Positions 35,274 through 45,200 of a stretch of DNA of 64,000 nt are shown here, piece after piece. Both the position numbers and the translations under genes were made by a program. The notes beneath the pieces are model-generated. The model searched no databases. It had not been told where the DNA came from and worked only from the letters and a program-made list of their open reading frames with translations. Numbering within the stretch: position 1 is the stretch's first letter; each line of letters opens with the position of its first letter. Source of the stretch: Aquimarina sp. TRL1 (GTDB lineage: Bacteria; Bacteroidota; Bacteroidia; Flavobacteriales; Flavobacteriaceae); NCBI RefSeq assembly GCF_013365535.1, contig NZ_CP053590.1, positions 288,001 through 352,000 on the forward strand. The letters run 5' to 3'.

Positions 35274-35668
35274 TTTGATGTTTTTGTTATGATTTTACAT
35301 GTTCATGTCGTGCAATCATTACCTACCCCCCTATAAGAAAAACAAAAAAAATATTTCTAAAACTTATACATCCTCCTATCGTCATCAATTCTCTTTGTGC
35401 TTATTTATTCTCTCTACAAGAGCAGCTTTCTTAACCAATATCACTTGATCAAATACATAAAAAGTAAGTGGACAAATCACTTACTTTATAGGGGCTAAAA
35501 AATCGTTCCTGATAAATCTATTAAACACCAGGTATCATATGCTATCTGATTCGAAGTAGGAAGGGGGGAATACGACTCTCTACTAAGAGATAATTTGCAT
35601 TTAATTCAATAATAAGAATATATTAAAGGTAGGCTATATAGATACCTGGTGTTTTTCTTACTGATGGA
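35274..35668. other. 395-bp gap with a MITE-like inverted-repeat element
   Basis: Contains the terminal-inverted-repeat element at 35523-35654 and otherwise AT-rich DNA with no ORF. Confidence 0.5.
35523..35654. repeat. 132-bp element bounded by 14-bp inverted repeats
   Basis: AAACACCAGGTATC (35523-35536) and GATACCTGGTGTTT (35641-35654) are exact reverse complements, with 104 bp between them and no ORF inside. The right arm is followed by TT and abuts the end of the small Cys-rich protein gene (35669). It may be a MITE-like relic or a long-loop terminator of that gene. Confidence 0.5.
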
Positions 35669-35959
35669 TTAGCATCCAAATAGTGGTTTCAGAGAATCAG
35701 GAAGATGATCACAAATATTAAAATCTCCTCCGGTATCTCCTGTAGAACAACTTGAACTCACATTATCTCCTTCACAAGAGAAAGAATCGATTACTACTCC
35801 ATTTCCATCTTTAACAGTTACAGTTGCCCCATCGTAGCTCACACTTACGCTATCTACTTGATAGGTTCTTGTTTCACAATCCGTTGTTACTGTACAATCT
35901 GCTTTAACAAATGTTGTAAATGCTACAACAGCTAGTAAGGTTAAAAGTTTTGTTTTCAT
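35669..35959 (-). CDS. Small secreted protein with six cysteines
   Basis: 96 aa, signal peptide MKTKLLTLLAVVAFTTFVKA. The mature ~76-residue part has six Cys (DC, DC, SC, SC, IC, GC), which could form three disulfides. It contains YQVDSVSVSYDGATVTVKDG, a beta-strand-rich core, and ends with NICDHLPDSLKPLFGC. There is no T9SS tail and no lipobox. The family is not recognised; disulfide-rich small secreted proteins of this type can be toxins, inhibitors or surface modulators, but nothing here decides between these. Confidence 0.7.
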   Translation of the reverse strand: MKTKLLTLLAVVAFTTFVKADCTVTTDCETRTYQVDSVSVSYDGATVTVKDGNGVVIDSFSCEGDNVSSSCSTGDTGGDFNICDHLPDSLKPLFGC

Positions 35960-36236
35960 AATGTATAAAAAGTTTGAGATTAATTTGTTGCTAAAGTATA
36001 AGCACCTCCGAACTCTTTCCTCTCATTATTAAACAAACCACCTTCAAAATGTATAAACAATATGTTTTTATGTATAAAGTAAACTTCTGCTAAACAAACC
36101 TAAAGAGCATTTTATAAAAACAGGTTTTTTTAAAACTTTAATCATTAGATGAAGACACACTTCTAGGAGTATTTACCTTATAGAAAATAAAAAAACAACT
36201 CCATTTAGATCTGTTTTTAGGATTAAATAAGAAAAG

Positions 36237-36525
36237 TCAAAAAAACATACCTGAATCACATATTGGATTAAAACGTCCATATAACTTTCTTAAAACACCT
36301 CCGATAAACCTACTTATACGACTGATAGTCAAACCATCTTCTATACATATTCCCATAAATAGATCAAGGATCATTATTAGGCACTCCAGAAACTAGATTC
36401 GTATCTGATGTAGCTTTCTATATAGGGAATCCAATATTATGCCCAAATTCATAAGTAATCATATTTGATTTTCTTTGTTTTATCCAAAAAGCATTAAAAA
36501 ACTTCTTATTTACAGAAAATATACT
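36237..36525 (-). pseudogene. Second HEIGH-type (M57-like) metallopeptidase remnant
   Basis: Minus-strand frames read SVNKKFFNAFWIKQRKSN, then MITYEFGHNIGFPI and a TAG stop, where the family has HEIGHxIGFRHT. They go on with KATSDTNLVSGVPNNDP and a TGA, then SIYGN and later LRKLYGRFNPICDSGMFF with a stop at 36237. The end matches the first remnant (VVRQLYGNNDPICE at 21019). The catalytic His is Tyr and there are several stops and shifts. Only the C-terminal third of the gene is left. Confidence 0.75.
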
Positions 36526-36791
36526 TGATTTTGTATTAACCAACGATTACAATGTATTAAAATAGCATATTCTCTCGTATCATTTATTTCAAATTCACTC
36601 TCTATAAAGAAATGTTAAAAAAACATGTTTTATTAATTTTACTATTTGTAAAAAAAAACTAAAACTCTAATAGTAAAAAGATTATAAAAATCATCGTTTT
36701 TAAACAAATCACAAATTTTAGTTAACAAGCAATTTTGAATAGAATAAGCATGTTTTTAAAACTTATTTTTAAGTAATCAACTCTTATAAAT

Positions 36792-38720
36792 ATGACTCTT
36801 AAACTCCTATTATTCAAAATCTTATTATTTTATTTTCCTAACACCTATTCGTTACAAGAAGATCCTTCAAATCAATGTTTGGAAAGAGAAAACAGCGCGG
36901 ATTCTATTCAGCATTTTTATAAACAAGCATTAACCTCAGAAGCAAATCACGACTATGAAAAAACAGCATATTACCTAAAGAGAGGGTTAGAACTATCTGA
37001 AAAAGAGAATTATTTTAATGGGATTAAAACTTTTGGGCATAGATTAGAATATATATATAGAGCACGTCTATCTAATTATGAAAAAGCAGAAAAACTAAAT
37101 AATCACCTTCTGCAAATTTGTAAAAAAAGAGGAGATACCACTTGCTATATTATACGGTTAGTGAATTATGGGGGCAAAGAAGTTCAAAAAAACAACTATA
37201 TCAAGGCGTTACAATTTTATAATAAAGCTTTAGAATTAGCCAAAAAGATAAACGATAGTCTTTTACAAAGTGATATTCATGTTTCAAAGGGTATCTTATT
37301 CCAAGATATTGGTTCATTTGATGAGGCCAAAAAAGAACATTTAAAATCTTTAAAATTAACTCGTTCTACTGATTCCACATATAGAAAAACTGCATATATA
37401 AACTTATCGTATGCTCAAAATGATGCTCTATCAGATTCTAGTTTATATTATTTGCAAAAGGCATCAGTATTTTGCAGTGATCCTTCAAAAAAAAATTGTT
37501 ACACATTGTATAATAATATCGCCTGGTATTATGTAAAAAAAAACAAACCTCATAAGGCCCTTGAAATTATTAAAACGTATATTGATTTTGACAAAATTGA
37601 ATTGTATAGAAATGACTATGCGGCTATACTGCATACTATGGGGACTATTTATCAACAAGTAGCCGACTATTCTCAATCAATCTCATTTTATATAAAAGCA
37701 TTGTCATATTATAAAAAAACAGGAAATGCAGAGCGTGTCATAATGACTTTAGAAGATATGGCGATTAGCTTTAAAAAAGCTGGACAGGAAGATCAACTCC
37801 TTCCTTATCTAAAAGACTATCAATATTATTATCCCTTATTATATAGTTCTAAATTAAAAAAAGAGCTAGCCGCCATTGAGTTTAATAATCTACTTAAAGA
37901 AAAAGAGGAAGAAATCTCTTCTTTAACATTCAAAAATCATCAGATGGAGGCTTCTGTAACAAAAACCAGACTTTCCATTTATACCCTCTTAGGAATTATA
38001 GTAGTCATCATAGGAATTATTGGGTACCGAAACCACATTACCCGGGTTAAATTTTACCAATTAAATAACAGCCTTGCTGTAAGTAGATTACAGTCACTTA
38101 GAACAATTATGAACCCTCATTTTTTATTTAATTCCTTTAGCGCACTTCAAAACTTTATTCTAAAAAAAGAACATCTCAAGGCTAATGAATATATGACTCA
38201 ACTATCTGGGCTTATTAGAAATGTTTTGTCTAATTCTCATAGTGTATACAGTGATTTTGAAAAAGAAATAGCGATTATAAAATCATATATCGAAATTGAA
38301 AATGGAAGATTAGAAGAAAAAATAAAGGTTGTATATCACATTGACGAAAACCTAAAAGGCTCAAAGTTAACAATTCCATCAATGATCATTCAACCATATG
38401 TAGAAAACGCAATTATCCATGGACTTCTCCCATCTAACCAAGAAAAAAAATTAACAATCCGTCTCGTTTTAAACGAAAAAGAAGTTATATGTATTATTAA
38501 AGACAACGGCGTTGGAAGACAATACAATGAAAAGAGAAAACATCAGGGATTATCTATAGCCACGCGAAATATTTCTGAAAGATTAGCCATTTTAACCCAA
38601 TTAGGGTATCAAAATACTACTGTTTCTACAAAAGACCTTTTTACGAAAGAAGGTAAACCTAAAGGAACTTCTGTAAAAATAATATTACCTATCATTACCA
38701 CCTCTAATTATGAAAGATAA
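36792..38720 (+). CDS. TPR-containing LytS/YehU-type sensor histidine kinase
   Basis: 642 aa. An N-terminal signal or anchor (LLLFKILLFYFPNTYS) is followed by extracytoplasmic TPR repeats (about 35-355), a short coiled coil (about 360-392), one membrane helix (about 394-414, IYTLLGIIVVIIGIIGY), then a His_kinase domain with phospho-acceptor His in NPHFLFNSFSAL (about 440) and an HATPase domain (VENAIIHGLL, DNGVGRQYN, GLSIATRNISERL). It overlaps the response regulator gene by 11 bp. The pair would sense something through the TPR region and act through LytTR-DNA binding. The downstream lipoprotein with a toxin-like domain is a possible target. Confidence 0.95.
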   Translation: MTLKLLLFKILLFYFPNTYSLQEDPSNQCLERENSADSIQHFYKQALTSEANHDYEKTAYYLKRGLELSEKENYFNGIKTFGHRLEYIYRARLSNYEKAEKLNNHLLQICKKRGDTTCYIIRLVNYGGKEVQKNNYIKALQFYNKALELAKKINDSLLQSDIHVSKGILFQDIGSFDEAKKEHLKSLKLTRSTDSTYRKTAYINLSYAQNDALSDSSLYYLQKASVFCSDPSKKNCYTLYNNIAWYYVKKNKPHKALEIIKTYIDFDKIELYRNDYAAILHTMGTIYQQVADYSQSISFYIKALSYYKKTGNAERVIMTLEDMAISFKKAGQEDQLLPYLKDYQYYYPLLYSSKLKKELAAIEFNNLLKEKEEEISSLTFKNHQMEASVTKTRLSIYTLLGIIVVIIGIIGYRNHITRVKFYQLNNSLAVSRLQSLRTIMNPHFLFNSFSALQNFILKKEHLKANEYMTQLSGLIRNVLSNSHSVYSDFEKEIAIIKSYIEIENGRLEEKIKVVYHIDENLKGSKLTIPSMIIQPYVENAIIHGLLPSNQEKKLTIRLVLNEKEVICIIKDNGVGRQYNEKRKHQGLSIATRNISERLAILTQLGYQNTTVSTKDLFTKEGKPKGTSVKIILPIITTSNYER

Positions 38721-39459
38721 ACTTAGTTGTATAATCATTGATGATGAAAAAAAAGATCGCGAGAACTTAACACTCCTAATAAATATGTACTGTCCTCAAG
38801 TACAAATTTTAGGTGAAGCTTCTGACAAAAATACCATTGTACGAATGTTAACTTCTCTTCAACCTGACCTTGTATTTATGGATATACAAATCGGAGAGTT
38901 CACCGCTTTTGAAATCCTATCCGAAATAGAAGAACTTTCTTTTAATATTGTGTTTGTCTCTGCCTACGATCAATATGCTATTCGCGGTTATAAATACAAT
39001 GCTATTGATTACATACTCAAACCAATAGACATCCACAAACTTACGGAAGTCATACAAAGAATATCTGATAAAATTCAGCAAAACAACCTATTTCTTCCCC
39101 CTACAAATGCCGCTACAGCTTTTAATCCTATGAGTAAAAAGATATCTGTTACTGATGCCAAAGGAATTCATGTATTAGAAGTACATAATATTCTATACTG
39201 TCTAAGCAATGGAAACTATACTACTTTTATTTTGTCCGATAAGAAAGAGATCATCATATCAAAAAACCTAAAATACTTTGAGACAAAGCTAATCAATTAC
39301 GGATTTACAAGAGTTCATAAATCTTATTTAGTTAACCTAGAACATATTAACTATCTAATAAAAGAAGACGGAGGAGCTATTATTATGCAAAACAAAGATG
39401 CTTTACCTATTTCTAAAAATTTTAAAAAAGAATTATATAAGCGAATGAATATTTTATAA
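38710..39459 (+). CDS. LytTR-family response regulator
   Basis: 249 aa. Receiver domain at about 5-120 with acidic pocket (IIIDDEKKDRE), phospho-acceptor Asp in VFMDIQIGEF (about residue 58), switch Ser in FVSAYDQ and the Lys in ILKPIDI. LytTR DNA-binding domain at about 140-245 (IHVLEVHNILYCLSNGNYT, RVHKSYLVNLEHI). It overlaps the kinase gene by 11 bp and is almost certainly its partner. Confidence 0.96.
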   Translation: MKDKLSCIIIDDEKKDRENLTLLINMYCPQVQILGEASDKNTIVRMLTSLQPDLVFMDIQIGEFTAFEILSEIEELSFNIVFVSAYDQYAIRGYKYNAIDYILKPIDIHKLTEVIQRISDKIQQNNLFLPPTNAATAFNPMSKKISVTDAKGIHVLEVHNILYCLSNGNYTTFILSDKKEIIISKNLKYFETKLINYGFTRVHKSYLVNLEHINYLIKEDGGAIIMQNKDALPISKNFKKELYKRMNIL

Positions 39460-40203
39460 AACATTCCTTATAAAGTAAACACGATCACGGTTTTATTTTA
39501 TAAGAATCATCTATTCGTGTAATATAGCCTTATAACTTAACAAAAGAGGCATTTATAACATTTTGACATTTCTTATTAGGTGTCGTATATACGCCTCTGG
39601 ATCTCCGTTGGAGATTCATGGATTATTCCTCTACCCTTTCCTGCCGAAACCAATTGCCCGCTAAAGGTGTAATACCATATATAAATGGTATTATCCCTTC
39701 TCTACTTCTTTTGATACATTTAGGGTAACAAAGAATCTTACAACATAAAAATAATTTCCTAAAAAAGGAAAATCGACAAGTCAATCCAATTAATACAAAC
39801 TGTACAATTATTAAAGTGAAAAATCTTCATACAGACAAATCAGACTTAATAAAAAGGACCTATATAAGGGTTTAAAAAAAATTCATTATAAAACCAGAAC
39901 ATATCTAGGGGATAAAATCATTTCTTACACATTAAACAAAACAAGCTTACCTGTCAAACAAATTCAAAATAAAAAAACAAAAAATAGTAACAAAAAATAA
40001 TTTTATTAACATAAAAACTAAAAATAAGACAAAAAAAATAAGGTGTTTATAAAAAAAACAAAACAATAAGTTAAACAAAGTTAAAAACAGCAATCGCTAG
40101 TTAAAAAAAGCTGAAATCACCTCTCTAAAAGGGAAGAATATCCTTTTTATAATTACATTCGGTCTCGTGATCACACAACAAAATCATTTAAAAAAAACAA
40201 TTT
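39460..40203. other. 744-bp leader region before the toxin-like lipoprotein
   Basis: No ORF. It holds hairpins GGATCTCC/GGAGATTC (about 39598-39617) and AATACCAT/ATGGTATT (39671-39692), the second of which may end the kinase/regulator transcript, and a long A-rich stretch 39960-40090. LytTR sites would be expected here but none was recognised by eye. Confidence 0.5.
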
Positions 40204-41502
40204 ATGAAAACCAATTTTATTACTAAGGCTATTTTAGCGATAGCAGTAGTCTTATCATCTCAATCCTGTGAAAAAGACCAGTTACAAAACACGCAGGAGA
40301 CTCATGTGAAACCTCCTTCGGCTTCTTCGATTCTCTCCCCTGAAGATGTAAGTAAAAAAGAAAATTTAAAGAGCCGAAATCGCATAAATATCCCTCCTCA
40401 CACAATCGATATCAAACCAGAGGGGAAGGATATAAGTAAAGTTAATTTAGCATTTTTTACATTCTTAACAGGTAAAGACCTTTCTCATCTTTTTAGATAT
40501 ATCGAAAAAGAAACAGGAGAAGACTGTTTAATGATTTTTATGAATGGAAAAAAAATAGACAACCCTAACAGAGTAAACAAATCTGTAAGTAATAAACCTA
40601 GTAGATATGACACTAAAATTTGGGCTAAATTAAAAAAAACTGGGCATGCAGAATACCTAAGAACTGAACTCGGAGAAAGAGAAGTTGGTTATAAAAATCA
40701 AGGAACAATAAATACCTGTCACGGTGATAGTAACAATGATGGTAATGGAATTAATAAAACAGTAACTTTTACAGTGATTGAAGGAATAGAATCCAGCACA
40801 GTTATAAGCAAAAGTTCAAATACTACCACTACTCATTCATTCGGCTTTAGTGTTCAACCCAATGCACTAGCAGAAATGGCGAAGAAGCTTAAACTAGGAG
40901 GAGATGGAAATTTTTCCTATAATTTCTCTAAAGCAATATCAATATCGAACTCCGAAGGAAAAACTGAGACCGAGAACGCAAGCATTTTGAGATCACAAAG
41001 TACCAGAATAAATGTTAGTGCTGATAGAGTTATAAACTGGCTAGTTTATAGAAGACCTGCTAATCACTACTATAGAAACATGACTCACTATGAAGTTAAA
41101 GGGTCAATCATAGCCGTTTTAGACAAACCCGACTATAGTGGAATCGGCAGTTCATTAATTGGTCCTAACCCTACGGGGGAACTAAAAGTAGTTAAACAGA
41201 TTCATTTGGAAGACTATTTTCAATCTTTTGGAAAAACATCAGATTTTGAGCTTTTAATAAATGAAAATTATTACACAACTTACCAATACAGTGCCGAAGA
41301 AACCACATATCGTATAGCCTCTTGCGAAGATTTTAACCCTCATTGTGAGGCTGTAAAATTCGATCCTAACATTAAATACATAGAAGGTAACAGAGTTATT
41401 AAAGAAGGAGAGGTATTTGAGTTAAAAAAAGTTGACGGTTCCCTTAAATGGGTACCTGATGGAAAATGCACCAATATCACATATCCTTTTCCTAAACCCT
41501 AA
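40204..41502 (+). CDS. Lipoprotein with aerolysin/ETX-MTX2-like pore-forming signature
   Basis: 432 aa with a lipoprotein signal (VVLSSQSC, Cys22). The middle region (about 185-285) alternates Ser/Thr and hydrophobic residues: NKTVTFTVIEGIESSTVISK, SSNTTTTHSFGFSVQ, NFSYNFSKAISISNSEGKTE and RSQSTRINVSADRVINW. This pattern is typical of the membrane-insertion and domain-III strands of aerolysin-like beta-pore-forming proteins. The N-terminal 180 residues and the C-terminal domain (with Cys pairs near SCEDFNPHCEAV) are not recognised. It stands alone after a TPR-kinase/LytTR pair. The similarity is by pattern only and could be wrong; a jelly-roll adhesin is an alternative. Confidence 0.55.
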   Translation: MKTNFITKAILAIAVVLSSQSCEKDQLQNTQETHVKPPSASSILSPEDVSKKENLKSRNRINIPPHTIDIKPEGKDISKVNLAFFTFLTGKDLSHLFRYIEKETGEDCLMIFMNGKKIDNPNRVNKSVSNKPSRYDTKIWAKLKKTGHAEYLRTELGEREVGYKNQGTINTCHGDSNNDGNGINKTVTFTVIEGIESSTVISKSSNTTTTHSFGFSVQPNALAEMAKKLKLGGDGNFSYNFSKAISISNSEGKTETENASILRSQSTRINVSADRVINWLVYRRPANHYYRNMTHYEVKGSIIAVLDKPDYSGIGSSLIGPNPTGELKVVKQIHLEDYFQSFGKTSDFELLINENYYTTYQYSAEETTYRIASCEDFNPHCEAVKFDPNIKYIEGNRVIKEGEVFELKKVDGSLKWVPDGKCTNITYPFPKP

Positions 41503-41525
41503 AAAAGGAGTAAATTTAGTTTTTA

Positions 41526-41570
41526 GAAAAGAGGGAGGTTCTACAGCAATTAGAACCTCCCTCTTTTCTT
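41526..41570 (+). terminator. Terminator of the toxin-like lipoprotein gene
   Basis: GAAAAGAGGGAGGTTCTA / TAGAACCTCCCTCTTTTC, 18-bp perfect stem with a 7-nt loop. Confidence 0.9.
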
Positions 41571-42236
41571 TTAAAAAGTAAACCACTCAGAGATAAGTCC
41601 ACGAGGCATTCGTTGGAAACAAATTTTCAATTTCAAGGCAAGCCCTGAGGTAGTATCCCTTTTGGCCGCACCCAAAAACATGATTAATCAGCTTATTATT
41701 TTTTAGCAATTTTGACTTTACAGCATTCCTTTATGCATAAAATTATACTTTTCAAAAACTTGTTTAATGAAACAACTAAGATTAAACAAACAATAAATTC
41801 AACATTAAAATGAGTTTTTTTCTATAAAATTGTAAGAAAAATCCACCCCTTCATGTCATATTTTTCTTTTAATAAAAGACTAATATTTATTAATAAACTC
41901 ATAAAACAAAAGCGAATACTTTAAATATCTGCATCTTATCGAAAAAAGAATTTTGTAATGTTTTTTTTTTAGAATTTTGAACCACGATAACCAAACTCAA
42001 CTTAACTATGACACTTTATTACACAAATTCAACTTCCTTATTAATAGTTATTTCCTATAAACTAACAAACGATAGTTAGTGAAAAAACTAATGAATTGTT
42101 TTGACATTTTTTCCTTACGCAAGTCGTATGATCTCTGATATATTCCCTCATATACCAACCTGTTCTCTGCGTAAAATTTTTAAAGAAACAAACTAACACA
42201 TATACCAACTTAATTTATTTAACACAAGCTCAACTA
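41571..42236. other. 666-bp intergenic region with a protein-like relic
   Basis: On the minus strand (about 41600-41735) an open frame reads KLINHVFGCGQKGYYLRACL, then EIENLFPTNASWTYL before a stop, with no start. It could be a dispersed repeat end or a gene relic. A 7-bp inverted repeat TTACGCA (42115-42121) / TGCGTAA (42168-42174) lies in the leader of the next gene. Confidence 0.4.
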
Positions 42237-45200
42237 ATGAAAAAAACATTAATTGCCTTAATTGGCCTGACCTGTGGTATCAGTCAGGCTCAATTTAATC
42301 CTGATGCACCATGGGTAAACCAGGGGAACAAAGCCAAATCAGGAAAAACGATGGAATTCCAAGAAGTAAGTCAAGCTTTTGACTCTTATTGGAAAAATAA
42401 AGACCATACCAAAAAAGGAAGTGGATACAAGCCTTTTATGAGATGGAGAGAGTACTGGAAGCATGCATTACTTCCTGATGGAACAGTGCCTACTCCTCAG
42501 TTCTTCTGGAATGCCTGGGAACAAAGAAAAAAAATGACGGCAACTACCAAAAATGCTTCAGCAGCTACCTGGACTCCTATGGGGCCATTTGATCACAATC
42601 AAACTGGTTCTTGGGCTCCGGGACAAGGACGTGTCAATGTAGCCATCGTAGATCCTAACAACCCTAGCACTTTTTATGTAGGAGCACCGGGAGGAGGAAT
42701 CTGGAAATCTACAGACAGAGGAGCTAACTGGACGCCACTATCCGACAAACTCCCTCAAATAGGAGTTTCTGGAATTGCTATTGACCCGAATAATTCTAAA
42801 GTTATTTATATCTCTACAGGAGATGATGACAGCAGTGATAATTACAGTATTGGAGTATTAAAATCTACTGACGGAGGTGTTAGCTGGAACAAAACCGGAC
42901 TGACCTTCACCAGTAGCAGAGCATCCAGTAATGATATCTACATTGATCCGAATAATTCCAATACCTTATGGGTAGCCACCGATACGGGAGTTTATAAAAC
43001 TACCAATGCAGGAACAAATTGGACAAAAACACTGAATGGCAACATCAAAGACATCAAACTAAAACCCGGAAACTCTAAGGTGATTTATGCTGTTACCAGT
43101 TCTAATTTTTACAAATCTACTGATGGAGGAAATACATTTAGTCAAAAACAGAGTGGTCTTCCTTCCCGATCAGGACGATTAGTGATTGATATTACTCCAG
43201 CTAACCCTGAGTATGTATATGTATTAAGTGCCAAAACAGGCTTCACTTTTCAAGGCCTATACAAATCGACAAACAGTGGAGAAAGCTTCACTAAAACGCA
43301 AGAAACTCAAAATATTTTTGAAGGAGATCAAGCATGGTATGATTTAGCTCTTGGAGTATCTGACAAAAACCCTGACATTGTTTTTGTAGGATGCATTAAC
43401 ATCTGGAAATCAACTAATGGAGGAAACAGATTTACCAAAATCAACAATTGGAGCTCCCCCAGACAAGCAACTTATACACATGCTGATATCCACTTTTTGA
43501 GATATTATAACGGAAAACTATTTTGTGGTAGTGATGGAGGAGTATACCTTTCTGAAAACGACGGAAGTAGTTTTAACAGTCTTACAAAAGGACTACAGAT
43601 TAGTCAATTCTATAGAATATCTGTAGCTCAAAACAGTAGTGCTGATCGATTAGTTGGTGGCCTACAGGACAATGGAGGATATGCCCTCAACGGAACAGAA
43701 TGGAATAATCATCATGGAGGAGATGGAATGGATTGTGCTGTAAGTGGTAATAATTCTGACACCTATTATAGTTTTACTCAATATGGAGGAACATTACATA
43801 TAACGACCAACAGAGGAGTTACGCAGCGTCAAGTAGCAAGAGGACCAGAAAGAGGAAATTGGATTACTCCACTTGTCTCAGATAAAAATGGGGTATTATA
43901 TGCTGGATATAGCAAATTCTACAAAGTGAGTAACAATTCCTTCCAAAAAGTGTCTAATTTTAACTTTGGTGGAAAAATAGACCATATAGAATTAGATCCT
44001 AACAATGCCAATAATATGTATGCGGCAAGAGGTAGAAATTTATATAAAAGTACGGACAAAGGAATTAATTGGAGTTCTATCCATACCTTCCAAACAAATA
44101 TCTCTTCTGTAGAAGTTCATAATGACAATTCTAACATTATCTATGTAAGCACCAGTGGTTCTGGTAACGGAGGAGTTTTTAAGTCTACTAATCAGGGAAC
44201 TAATTTTAGCAATATTGCAGGAGGTCTTCCTGGAGAAGCAAAATTGGTAGTACGCCACCAAAAAGGAACAGAAAATATCTATCTGGGAACTTACCTGGGG
44301 GTATATTACAAAAGTGGTAATAACAATTGGGTAAACTATTCTTCGAATTTGCCAACTATTTCTGTAAGAGACCTGGAGGTTAATTTAAAAGATCAGGTAC
44401 TGATAGCCGCTACTTACGGTCGTGGTGTATGGAAAGTTCCTCTTGCCGGAGCATCCGGAGGAGATACACAAGCTCCAACTACTCCGACGGCTTTAGTCAC
44501 TTCTAATATCAGCAGCACTTCTCTTACATTATCATGGAATGCCGCTACAGACAATGTAGGAGTAACAGGATACGATGTTTATCAGGGAAGTACTATTGTA
44601 ACGTCTGTATCAGGAAATTCTGCTACTATTACAGGGTTAACTCCAAATACCAGTTATCAATTCAGAGTTAGAGCTAAAGATGCAGCAGGAAATCAATCCG
44701 CTCTGAGTGATGCGGTATCTGCTACAACAAGTGGTACCGGTGGAGACCAATGTACTGCAGCAGTACAGACATTCCCTTATAACCAGGGATTCGAAAACTC
44801 CTTTGGTTCATGGAAGCAAAGCAAGCATGATCATATTGACTGGACGCTGAAAAACGGGAACACCCCATCGGATAACACAGGTCCTTCCAGTGCACATCAA
44901 GGGAACTATTATATCTATGTAGAAGCCTCAAATACAAATGGAATAAATGGAAATCCTAATAAAAGGGCTATTCTTACTTCTCCTTGTTTCGACCTGACAA
45001 ATTTGGCTCAGGCAACTGTAAGCTTCAACTACCATATGTATGGAGATAATGACATGGGAAGCATCGCTCTGGAAGCAAGTAAAGATAACGGTGCAAACTG
45101 GGTAAGCCTATGGAGCCAAACTGGTAACAAAGGAAACAATTGGCTATCTGCCAGTATTGATCTGTCTGCATACTCAGGAGGAACGGTACAACTTCGTTTT

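Noticed and set aside
39598..39617. GGATCTCC/GGAGATTC hairpin as a riboswitch
   Set aside because: Too short and without conserved aptamer elements; at most part of a terminator after the LytTR gene.
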